This document shows positions 22,406 to 32,268 of a DNA stretch of 64,000 nucleotides, piece after piece. The DNA is from Allium sativum (Eukaryota > Streptophyta > Magnoliopsida > Asparagales > Amaryllidaceae). A program made the position numbers and the translations under genes. How positions within the stretch are numbered: position 1 is the first letter of the stretch; each line of letters begins with the position of its first letter. Location of the stretch: positions 28,658,688 to 28,722,687 of the forward strand of contig JASFAX010000020.1 of the NCBI GenBank assembly GCA_030737875.1, given 5' to 3'. The notes below the pieces were generated by a model. That model was not told the DNA's origin and ran no database searches. It was given only the letters and a program-made list of their open reading frames with translations.

Positions 22406-23836
22406 ATGGCTCCAAAATCAAAGAAATCAAAAACTTCTTCTTTTACTTCTCAACAACAACCCATAGATGCTCAAATCAAACATTGGCTTAAGGATCCGAT
22501 TGCTATAACAAGATGGAATAAGATGAAAGATTATACCATTCATAAAGGGATGTTTATCAAATACTTCGATTTTCTCCTCTATGATGTTAAAGAAATTGCA
22601 ACCAAAGCAAAAATAGCATCTCTTCTTAGTTTTGAAGACAATAATGTTGAGATTAATCACATTATGATAAAATTATTCTATGCTAATCCAAATTTGGAGA
22701 AGTACAAGCCAGCAAATTCATCAAATTGCTTATGGTCAGTTGTATGTGATCAACAAGTATTCATCTCCAAGTCCCAATTGGAAGAAGTTCTTAAATCTTC
22801 AAATAATGGTACGAAATTTTCTTCTGATTTCTGTCCCATTCATATTAGAGACAAAATTAGTCATTTATTCATTGAAGATCACAAGTCATGTGCTAAAAGA
22901 ATAAATTTGAGACCTACGGCTAGAATTCTCCATCATTTTATTGTTCATTCTCTCTTGCCACGAACCAGTAATTTTGTTGCCATCTTCAAAGAAAATTTGA
23001 AGGCATTATGTGCTATATATGGTGACATCAATATCAACTGGATTGATATGATTTTTGATGAGATATCGTTGGTAAATAAACGTTCTCGCAAACATTTATT
23101 TTACAATGAATATTTAATGCGTCTCCTTATGAATTGCGGAATAAAATCTCCGAAATCCAAGATTTCAATACCTAATTGTATTGATAAAGTATCAAAGAAG
23201 AGAATGAAACTTCCGGATCCATGCTTAACCATTATTCCATTTGAGCAATATAAACATAGAGGTTCTCCTGAAGCATCTTCATCATAAACTCCTACTCCAA
23301 GACCGGAAGACGTTAAGATTCCTTTACCAAATTCTACAACAAAGGATTCTCTTGAACAAATAGTAAGAAATCAATTTCTTTTAGAAGCAAGACTCAAGGG
23401 AACCAATACCAAGCTCGATCAGTTAGACACCAAATTGGATAAACGTTTTAACAAGCTTAAGTCTTTCTTTGGCATTCTTCGGGATACAATTTCTTGCGGA
23501 GCGTCCTCTTCAACCACACATGTTCAAAATCCAGGAAAATGACCAATGCCACCTACTTTCACATGGTCTACTTCGGAGGAAAACACCAGTTCTAGAGAAA
23601 GTACTCACCATAGTCGTGGTCATGGAGTTTCATTTGTTGAACATGGTAGGCATGAGGGAGAAGAATATCAAGTTGATGATGATCAAGAAGAAGAAGGAGA
23701 AAAAGAAGGAACGGATAAAGATCAGGAAGTAGAAGGAGATGAGGAAGAGGAATCCTCACAAGAAGAAAAAGATGAGGATAAAGGATCATCAGAAGAAGAA
23801 GGAGACGAAACCGACTCTGATACACCTCCTCAGTAG
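22406..23836 (+). pseudogene. Env-like frame of the SIRE element (plant transposon protein domain)
   Basis: A single frame of 477 codons from ATG 22406 (MAPKSKKSK) to TAG 23834, with internal stops TAA 23285 and TGA 23540. The start is basic. The middle (about residues 150-270), including RPTARILHHFIVHSLLPR and FDEISLVNKRSRKHLFYNEY, resembles the 'putative plant transposon protein' domain found in post-pol frames of SIRE-lineage elements. A short coiled coil follows (LDQLDTKLDKRFNKLKSFF), then a Glu/Asp-rich tail of about 60 residues. I see no convincing signal peptide or membrane span, so 'env-like' refers to position and lineage, not to shown entry function. Confidence 0.72.
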
Positions 23837-24037
23837 TTATTTCTATCAATAGTTATGATATTACGTCTTTAAAACATCTCTATTAGCTTTTATATGTGTT
23901 CTGTGTTATGTATCCTACGAAAACTTGGTTCATCTTGTATGTTTTTGGTATGGTTTGTAATGTATAATATACTCTGGATGTGATGTCCAATGTTATTTAA
24001 TCGCTCTCTTGTTTATTATACCCTTTTTGTCGACGAC

Positions 24038-24197
24038 AAAGGGGGAGAAAGTTACTAACATCTCTTTTTGCAGAAACTTAGTTATATTTTTCAGGGAGAT
24101 CATATATACAGGGGGAGACAGAACTTATATACAGGGGGAGATAGAAATAAAGATTAAAATATCAAGCTATATTGTCATCAATCAAAAAGGGGGAGAA
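24038..24197 (+). other. Four polypurine-tract-like GGGGGAGA motifs, the last being the PPT
   Basis: GGGGGAGA occurs at 24041, 24111, 24134 and 24189. The last is followed by A and then the 3' LTR, so it is the functional-position plus-strand primer site. The other three are copies upstream within 150 bp. Confidence 0.85.
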
Positions 24198-25405
24198 TGT
24201 TGAGTCAACTGTTTCAATGCTTATTTTGATTAATGACAAGAAGGAGCTTCATGATCGACAAAAAGAAGACTCAATGTTTTATAGGTTATAAGATGGTTAT
24301 TTAGAGTTATTTATGTTAAAATCTATCCTCAAATAATCATACTTCTTATTCTTTTCAAAAATATACATGAAAACTCATTTTTTATGTATGTTGACAAAAA
24401 CCTGTCAACCTGTTAAATTTAACAGGTCAACAGCTTTTTAAACTTAACAGGTCAACCTGTTAAAATTAACAGGTCAACAACTTTTTAAACTTAACAGGTC
24501 AAACTGTTAAAATTAATAGGTCAACAGCTTTTTAAACTTAACAGGTCAACCTGTTAAAATTAACAGGTCAACAGTTTTTTGAAATAACGGTCAAAAACCT
24601 GTCAACCTATTAGTTTTTCCTGTCGACCATTTTTTGAATTTCATGAAGAGTCATCTTCTTTCTTGAAAAGTTGCATCCAATTGTCTTCATTTAAATCATT
24701 TCTTTTGATTGTAACTTTTCACCAACAATTGTAACTTCTCAATTACTATAAATACATCAGTTTTCAATCAATCAAATTACCGAATTTTCTCTCCATTCTC
24801 TGATCTATATTGTATTATTCTTAGCATTCTAAAAGCACTCAAAAGCATTCAATTATCGTTTGAATCTCCAAGCATATTTAACACACTTGTTATTCAACTC
24901 GATAATACACTTCCAAATCTTTGCAAACATCAATATATATTTGAGGATAAGATTATAGGAAGGTTGTACTCAATCATTGACTAATTAGTCTTGAAGAAAG
25001 AACACATTCAAGGTCAAACTCTTGTAATCGTCTTATGGGTAAGCTTGTAGCCCGTGAAATCAAGTGGGTAAGCTTGTAGCCCGTGAAATCAAGTGGGTAA
25101 ACTTGTAGCCCGCAAATCAAGTAGTGTTGTGAACCTGTTCCTCCGGGTGAGGCGAGGGTGTTGATTAGTAGAAATTCCGTAGAAGAGCTTGGGGACTGGA
25201 CGTAGGACGGGAAGTCCGAACCAGTATAAAAATCCTGGTGTCGGTACTCTACTTTACTTTATCTACAGCATTTATATTTGTCAGTGATATATTTCTTGTT
25301 TGCGAATTTTTACCTGCGTAGCTATTGAATAGCTTAAGTTATCACATACATTCCACATAGCCATATTATAGATCCTGCACAAGTCTTACACACTCGGACT
25401 TTTCA
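24198..25405 (+). repeat. 3' LTR of the SIRE element
   Basis: 1208 bp, starting TGTTGAGTCAAC and ending TTTTCA, followed by TSD GTTAT. TATA box at 24747-24754. It repeats the dimeric GGTCAAC array and the 29-bp triplicate of the 5' copy with scattered differences. Confidence 0.95.
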
Positions 25406-25410
25406 GTTAT

Positions 25411-25870
25411 ACCCACGTTCTCCACATGTTTGCCACTAACCTGATGCGCTGTTGCCACCATATTCCATCCGAAACCGATAATAATGTGATGGATGCCACG
25501 TGGATCCGAACTGAAGCCATCCTAAGAGCACTTTCCACCTATAAATACACCTCCAAGGCTCATTTCAAAGGATCTTTTGGCATTTTTCAGAACTCAAACT
25601 CCATTGCTATCTGAATTTCATCAACTTATTCAGATTACAATCATCTTTTGAATCATGAAGGAAATTGAGTGAATCAATGTATTGTATAAGTGAAAATTGA
25701 GTGAGAATCGTTGTTGTACTTGCATTCAAGACATCAATTCAAAGAGTAGAAAGTGGACGTAGGCTATTTAATGCTAAACCACTATAATATGTGTGTTTTC
25801 TTCGTCTTTTGATTTCATTTCAGTAAAATCATTATTCTTTTGGGTGTTAGAGCCAATTTTGGATATAACA
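25411..25870 (+). repeat. Right part of the 5' LTR of element A
   Basis: Runs from the SIRE target duplication to GGATATAACA, directly before the primer-binding site. It contains a TATA box, TATAAATA, at 25540-25547. It cannot be compared with a 3' copy here, so the boundary rests on the terminal CA and the PBS. Confidence 0.7.
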
Positions 25871-25873
25871 TTT

Positions 25874-25890
25874 TGGTGCTTTCACTGAGA
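25874..25890 (+). other. Primer-binding site of element A
   Basis: TGGTGCTTTCACTGAGA, three bases after the LTR. This TGGTGCTTTC form is the one commonly seen in Tat-type elements and differs from the tRNA-Met type used by the other four LTR elements here. Confidence 0.7.
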
Positions 25891-26085
25891 ATTTTTGAAT
25901 TCTCTGCTTTTTGGGATTATCATTCTATTATTTGGACCTTTAAGTTAAAAGAAGTTAATCCTCTGTTTTCGACATCTTTAAGTACCTGTTGGTTAATCAC
26001 TGAAGAATTGGAAATTACGGCCAAAGGAAAAGGCAAAGAAATCCAAAGTAATCGAGAGAATGAAGTTAACGAAGATCAACAAACA

Positions 26086-27990
26086 ATGGCTGTGACAAGG
26101 TCGCGTGGTCAAGACTCTGGTGCAGGCCGCTGCGGTTAGGAAGGGCAGATCTGAATAGAAGACACCGATCCGATCCGATCCAACGATGTTGAAGTCACCC
26201 ACCCTCCCCATACGAACCGGTCCGGCTGTACCACTATGCTTCGATACGAATCAAAGCGAAGCTGGAAATTCTACTCAAGCTCCTACCATTGCTCCGATTC
26301 CAGTCGCTATGACCAATGATCATCCTGACCCATCTGCACCCATCACATAAGGAGATTTTTCACGCTTTCTTGAAATGATCCAGAGTACTAAGGAGGCATT
26401 GGAAGCCCGTAAGTGTGATAGTCTTCGCAAACAAGAGAACATGATCACCATGAGTAAGGAACTCAAGGAGCTCCAGAGGCAAAAGACACCTTCCCCAAAA
26501 CGCCGCCTTGCTGCAGATTATTCATCTTCTTCAGATGAGGGCGTCCTCATGAAAGAAGGCCACTTGAGCGACCTCAGAATCTTGATCAGTTAACTTTTGA
26601 ATCTTTAGGATCCTGCGAAGACGCCGCTCGTGTATTAGGGCCTGATAACCCGAGCTTGAGAGAGCCTATGCTGTTGCCCATGCGTGGATCCCATGTTCTA
26701 CCCATGGATCCTAATATTACTAATCCTACGCAACAACTTCTCCAGCCCCTTCCTCCTGAGATCGACCGGGAGAGTAGGGAGCAATGTAGAGCAGCAACCG
26801 CTAGTAACAGGAGGTTATCCCCTAATCAGGAACCTAAGGGTAATCCGAATATCAGACCTAGAGAACATGTGCAAACATTAACAAATGCCGATGTGTGGGC
26901 GATGGTGCGTCAGATTATGTCTGAAAGCCGACGATACACTAATGAGGACTGGGGCATTGAGCAAACTCATGCCCCCATCACAGATGATATATTATACTTC
27001 CAGTTCCCTCGGCGATTCAACTTGCCATAAGTGGATCGATATTCAGGGAGAACAAACCTGGGACAACATCTAATGAAGTACGCGTGGTTCATGAATGTCA
27101 CAGCAGCTCCAGATGCAATAAAATGCAAGGCCTTTCCAATTTACCTAGAAGACAAGGCATTAATGTGGTTCATCCGACTCCCTCCACGGTCAGTGTCAAA
27201 CTTCATAGAATTTAGTGAGCACTTTATGAACCAGTTTCGACTTCACGCCCAAAAGCGTCATATAGTTGTCAATGATTAAACAGGCTCAGGGCGAATCTTT
27301 GAAATCATATTTGGACTGCTTTAACCTGGCTATCACCGAAGTTAGTGACCCTCATGTACCCACTATTATGATGGATTTAATAGAAGGAGTTGACCCAGAC
27401 ACAGAATTTAGGGATTATCTATCCGGGAAACCGCCTCCACAAGGGAATTATTCTACGAAAAAGCTAATATTCGCTTAAGGTGAGAAGAAGCTCAAGCAAA
27501 TAGGAAGTGAAAGTCCGAAGGGATCTTGAGGGAAGGTGTCCAAAGTAATGTTGCTGTGAAACAATCTGGTGACAGTTCAGGGAAGGTTGAAGTGAATGTT
27601 GGCAACCAGAACAGAGGTAACAACAACAAGAATGGTTACGACAATAGGAGTAAGAACCGAGGGAACAATTCCAGCAAAAGACCTCGATTCCAAACTTTCG
27701 AAAACTATTCGCCATTCAATGATACCTTGGAAAACATATATTTGGACACATACAACATATTGCAATACAAAAAACCACCACCCAGAGACTCCACTAAAAA
27801 AAAGAGATTGCAACGGGGAAGTTTTGTTTGTTCCATGGAACCCATGGTCATTCCACCAACGAATGCCGTCATTTGAGAGATGTAGTCGAAAGACTGCTGC
27901 AGGAAGGGAAGTTAGACGAGTACAAGGTTGCCCCAAGGGACAGGGGGCAAGGGGGACAAGTTCGAACCAAAACTAGCCTACTTCTAAACC
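26086..27990 (+). pseudogene. Element A gag, frameshifted
   Basis: Begins near MAVTRSRGQD and is spread over several frames. 26375-26593 holds a helical Lys/Glu-rich part, and 26656-27030 a Pro-rich part ending ADVWAMVRQIMSESRR and ITDDILYFQFPRRF. The retrotransposon gag core follows: KCKAFPIYLEDKALMWFIRL and FIEFSEHFMNQF (27031-27279), then in another frame QAQGESLKSYLDCFN (27266-27478). Near the end a CxxHx3GHx4C cluster (CSFHGTHGHSTNEC, about 27821-27862) with RHLRDVVERLLQEGKLDEY matches the Tat-type gag tail. At least three frameshifts and several stops. Confidence 0.8.
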
Positions 27991-28194
27991 CACAGCCCAG
28001 CAGAAAGGCAAGGGGATTGTTATCAATACCATTATAGGCGGACCCCACCTAGCTAGCCTTAGTTTCAAAGCGATGGATCAGTACGTCAATGCTACCACGC
28101 ACTTTGAGGTAGGAGAATGCAGTAATCTCGAAGACATTACTCCAGTAAAACAACAAAAGACGATGTCATATTCCGTAGTAGATATGATTCTAGA

Positions 28195-28602
28195 ATTCAA
28201 TCACCAACTGAAGACCCACTGGTAATTACCACGACCACTGGCCCTGCCTTAGTCCATAAAGTATTGGTGGACAATGACAGTTTGGTTAATTTCCTCTTCA
28301 AGAAAGCTTTTGAACAAATGAGACTTTAAGAAAAAGATCTAAAGCCCAACGAAGGATGGATACGTGGCTTCAATGGGGCATCGACGGCTCCGATGGGCTA
28401 CGTAGAATTACCAGTAACATTAGGACAGGGAGATCGCCAGAGAGTGAGGATCCTGCCATTTGTAGTTTTGGATGTAGAGTCACCCTACAACGCTTTCCAA
28501 GGCCGACCGACCCTTGCCGAGTTTAGGGCATGTATTGCACCTTGGTGCTTGCTGCTTAAATTCCCGACTGACGCAGGAATTGGGATGATGAGAGGCAAAT
28601 AA
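28195..28602 (+). pseudogene. Element A aspartic protease
   Basis: HKVLVDNDSLVNFLFKKAF occupies the place of the catalytic loop: the Asp is present but the residues after it, Asn-Asp-Ser, are not the usual Gly-(Gly/Ser)-Ser, so activity is doubtful. A TAA follows at about 28327. Then WIRGFNGASTAPMGYVELPV, VLDVESPYNAFQGRPTLAEF and LLLKFPTDAGIG give the second half in one open frame (28393-28602). These are Tat-lineage protease signatures. Element B interrupts A 180 bp downstream. Confidence 0.82.
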
Positions 28603-29049
28603 GCTATAGGACGAGCTTGTTAAATGACGGAGTTGAAGACACTAACGAAGAGGTTGAATATATAATCTAAGGATGATTCTCCCCCTTCGAAGGAAAACTC
28701 AGCATAGCAATTAAGGCGTCCAGCCCCAAGAGAGTCGCCATTAGATGTGCTCGAGGATATAGATCCCAGAGAGGATAGAGAACCTGTAACAACCCCTATT
28801 TTTAGTAACCTGTTATAACATAAATCGAGGCAGAATTAAATTATAAAATGGGAATCAATGGAAACGGGCTATGCCATTGCGTTCGTCTTGGAAAAATACG
28901 CGAAATAGAGTCCGAGTTTTCGAAAATCGGAGTCCGTATGACCCGATTAAGGCCCAACGAAGTTTTCAGAAAATTCCTAAGTAAAAACAGATTTAAATTT
29001 GAAATTAAAAACAAGGGTTAGGGCAAACTGGCGCAGGCGGGAAAATTCC

Positions 29050-29150
29050 CGCCAGGACCCGCATGTCGACAGGCCTGTCGACAGGGTCCCCTGGGTGTCG
29101 ACTGCCCTGTCGACAGGGGGTGGCCAGGCAGTTTTGCCTGGCGCACCATT
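29050..29150 (+). promoter_or_regulatory. Palindrome cluster upstream of the element B TATA box
   Basis: GTCGAC at 29065, 29077, 29097 and 29109 (spacing 12, 20, 12), each within CTGTCGACAG-like palindromes. They are flanked by GGCGGGAAAATTCCCGCC on the left and GCCAGGCAGTTTTGCCTGGC on the right, both perfect inverted repeats. The cluster ends about 130 bp before the TATA box. The 3' LTR has a fifth GTCGAC (36518, 36530, 36550, 36562, 36574). Confidence 0.65.
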
Positions 29151-29639
29151 TTGATTTGGGCTTGGTCTTGTGGCTTGGTTCTAGAGAGTTCCGAAATCTG
29201 ACGGACCTGAACTAACCTAGGGTTAATCCTAGGGCTAAAAACACTCTAATCTTCTATAAATAAGCCCCTATTCCTACCCTAAAACCCCATTATTCATTCT
29301 AGCAACCAAACTATGTCAAATTGAATTCTCAAATGGCCTCCACCTAAGAACCCTAGCCTCCACCCTCTTCTTGAATCATTTCTATGAAGGTTTTGATGTT
29401 CATACAAGCATTTCTAAGTTGTATGAATGATCATTAGCTTGCATACATCATCAAGTTGCAAGCTTTAATTGCTAAAGCTAGAGTTTTGGGATTTTTGATA
29501 ATTGGAGCTTTGATTGGGTTTTTATATGCTTGCATAAAAAGGGCTTCTCAATCTTTATTAGTAGATTTGGGTCTTCATAATATTTGTAAGCCCTCTTACC
29601 TTCACTTTAGAAACTCTAAAGTTAATATGTGATGAAAGT

Positions 29640-30260
29640 TGGGATTTATGCATGTTTAATGAGTTATGCATTCTTATGCGAGTTCACTATGCTATGTTAT
29701 GCATGTTTAATGAGTTATGCATGCTTATGTGAGTTCACTATGCTATGTTACACATGTTTAACAAGTTATGCATGTTTATGCAAGTTCACTATGCTATGAT
29801 TTGCAAGTTTAACAAGTTATGCATGTTTATGCAAGTCCACTATGCCATGATTTGCAAGTTTATTGAGTTATGCATGTTGATGCAAGATCACTATGCCATG
29901 ACTTGCAAGTTTATTGAGTTATGCATGTTTATGCAAGATCACTATGCCACGATTTGCAAGTTTATTGAGTTGTGCATGTTTATGCAAGTTCAATATGCCA
30001 TGATTTACAAGTTTAATAAGTTATGCATGTTTATGCAAGTCCACTATGCTATGATTTGCAAGATTAACAAGTTATGCATGTTTATGCGAGGTCACTATGC
30101 CATGATTTGCAAGATTATTGAGTTATGCATGTTTATGCAAGTTCCATATGCTATGTTAGGCAAGTTTAACATGTTATGCATGTTTATGGTAATATGCAAG
30201 TTCACTATGCTAAGTTATGCAAGTCTAACATGTTATGCATGTTTGTTGTGATATGCAAGT
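29640..30260 (+). repeat. 51-bp tandem repeat in the B LTR
   Basis: About twelve diverged copies built around GTTATGCATGTTTATGCAAG and CACTATGCTATGATTTGC. The 51-bp period is a multiple of three, so one frame stays open for 168 codons (29745-30251) with a 17-residue period. The 3' LTR carries the same array (37105-37725). Confidence 0.92.
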
Positions 30261-30524
30261 TCATCATGTATGTTATGCCAAGTTCCCTCTTCCTATCTTT
30301 TATGCGTTATTACGAATATGTAAGCGATAGAATGACGTTGGGGGGTTTGGGTAAACTTAAAATACATGAAAATATAAGATTGGGAATTTACCTATTAAGT
30401 TAGGTCTACCCCTTGGGAATTTACCTATTAAGTTAGGTCTACCCAAGTATTTGTTGACTTGTAACTATGTTTTGAAATAAAGTGGACATGACACTTAGAA
30501 AACATAAGTGTGGCCAACTCGAGG

Positions 30525-30703
30525 TTGGGTTGAGTTTGTAGCGTAATTCTATCCGGAACCGACCGGCTTAACTAGTGGCTACAAACAATAGGACCCAATG
30601 TGAGAAGTTGGTCATGTGGTGCCAAGACCCGAGGTTAGACTAAGTTGTGGTGTAAAGCTACCCGGACCCGCCCGGCCTAACTAGTAACCACAACAAGGTC
30701 TAA
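30525..30703 (+). other. Two adjacent conserved hairpins in the B LTR
   Basis: Hairpin 1 (30525-30598) has outer arms TTGGGT/ACCCAA and inner arms GTTTGTAGC/GCTACAAAC. Hairpin 2 (30635-30703) has TTAGAC/GTCTAA and GTTGTGGT/ACCACAAC. Both loops hold CCGG boxes. The arms differ between the two hairpins but pair in each, and the LTRs of elements C and D show the same pair. The 3' LTR copies are at 37990-38063 and 38100-38168. They lie downstream of the TATA box and so are probably transcribed. Confidence 0.75.
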
Positions 30704-30782
30704 TGTGAGAGGTTAAGGTGCATTAAATTAATTAATGCCTCATGGTTAGGGTTAAGTCAGGGTCCACTAATACTTAACCAAT

Positions 30783-30990
30783 TTGGGGATTCGAGGGATT
30801 GAAATGGGGTTAAGTGTGAACTGTTGGTTACACTTAACCAATTTAATCCATTTGGGGATTCGAGGGATTGAAATGGGGTTAAGTGTGAACTGTTGGTTAC
30901 ACTTAACCAATTTAATCCATTTGGGGGTTCGAGGGATTGAAATGGGGTTAAGTTGTGAACTGTTGGTTACACTTAACCAATTTAATCCAT
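30783..30990 (+). repeat. 69-bp triplicate in the B LTR
   Basis: Copies start at 30783, 30852 and 30921 with TTGGGG(A/G)TTCGAGGGATTG. Each contains GGGGTTAAGT and CACTTAACC as an inverted pair. Also present three times in the 3' LTR (about 38248-38455). Confidence 0.9.
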
Positions 30991-32080
30991 GATTAGTGAA
31001 GTGTTAAATCACACTTAACCCTCTTAGGAAACCCTAGCAACGGGGTCTGTTCCAGCAGTAATCCCAGTTTGGTATCATCACAACCCTAGAGGCTAGGCTA
31101 GGGCGGGGCACGATTACTGGACGGATGTAAGCGACCAAAGCGATGGCCGAGTGGTACAGCGGTGCGAGTCCAGGCGGGCTACGGACGTGCACGTAGTCCG
31201 GTATTGGACAAACTCGAGGCATGGGTACCAGTAGGTTTAGACTGTGCATTATTGCTTAAGTGTCTGGGGTTGACACCCGAGGGCTTGATACACCCGAAGG
31301 TGGACCCCGCACAGTCTGACTACATCCATATGTGGGCCGTATGGACACCAACACTTGACGTGTTAGGCTTATAGGGAGCCGATCGACTAGACCGTTTGGT
31401 TGGACCTTATATTAAGGTCACTTCATGTTATTGGGTCAAAGCTTGGGCCAAGGGATCAATACCTGTTATGTTGGTTTGCTAGTACACCGTGGTGCAAAAC
31501 TTAACCTTGTTTATGCGATGACACCTCTATCTGTCTTGTAGTTAATTTATCATGCCAGTATGTTGTTATCTATGATCATCTCAGTTTCCATCATGCTGTT
31601 AACTTTATTAGTTTATAGACTGATCGTAGCAGGGCTTACTCAGTCTTTTTGACTGACCTGTTTTCTTTCGCCTCTTTTCTTCCGTTCCCCCCCGGTTCTC
31701 ATGGAGGGAATACAGGGCCTAGCTTGGATCTTAGCTGCTTTCTTGGATAGGTCATGTATGCTTTGGACTTGAGCTCGCTATGGTTTTTTCCACTTTGGGG
31801 ATAGCTACTTTTATGTTTTCCTTTTCAGTTTCAGATAGTGTTACCTTATGTACTAGACTTGTTTATTTGGAAAATTGACATTTTGATGTACCAAGACTTG
31901 TGTTTTGAAATGGTTTAAAAATCTTCCGCTGTTTTATCTACTTACTCTGTTTATTTACATATATATATGTCATGGCCTGCCTTGCTATATCCTTATGCAT
32001 GTTTACCTTGTTTTAAAAACGCCCCACCAAAGTCAGAGTTGCTTGCAAGAGCCGCCCTGGCGGAGGTGGGGTGTTACATT

Positions 32081-32098
32081 TGGTATCAGAGCATATGG
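32081..32098 (+). other. Primer-binding site of element B
   Basis: TGGTATCAGAGCATATGG, two bases after the LTR; initiator tRNA-Met type in its first 12 bases. Confidence 0.92.
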
Positions 32099-32268
32099 TT
32101 TATGAGAAGGGATAGAAAGGTTTTTAAAACTTTTGAAAAACTATTTTCAAAACCAAGTATAAAGTATTTTCCAAAGAAAAGTCTAGTTATTTTAAGAGGC
32201 TATTCCCCAAAAGCCATTAGCACTGTCCTTTGACCCCTCGTTTGAACTCTTTTCTTTCCGTTTCCAGC

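Larger units (their letters stand above)
14832..25405 (+). mobile_element. SIRE/Maximus-type Copia retrotransposon with env-like frame
   Basis: Complete in outline and 10.57 kb long: LTRs of about 1.2 kb, PBS for initiator tRNA-Met, gag with a long coiled-coil tail, protease, integrase, RT, RNase H, then about 3.2 kb of extra 3' sequence with an env-like frame and repeated polypurine tracts. Perfect TSD GTTAT at 14827-14831 and 25406-25410. The great length, the coiled-coil gag extension and the post-pol frame point to the SIRE/Maximus lineage. It landed in the 5' LTR of element A. About ten in-frame stops disable gag-pol. Confidence 0.95.
28785..32078 (+). repeat. 5' LTR of element B
   Basis: 3294 bp. 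In order: GTCGAC palindrome cluster (29050-29150), TATA box TATAAATAA at 29255-29262, a 51-bp tandem repeat (about 29640-30260), two covarying hairpins (30525-30703), three copies of a 69-bp unit (30783-30990), then unique sequence to GTGTTACA. Differences from the 3' copy are scattered single bases, one 12-bp tandem unit and one base change in each repeat block. Confidence 0.95.

Noticed and set aside
29745..30251. 168-codon open frame, also at 37210-37716
   Set aside because: It is the product of a 51-bp tandem repeat inside the LTR; no domain and no independent sign of coding.
31162..31374. 70-codon + frame and overlapping 71-codon minus frame in the B LTR, also in the 3' LTR
   Set aside because: Both lie in LTR sequence without domains and exist in duplicate only because LTRs are duplicated.
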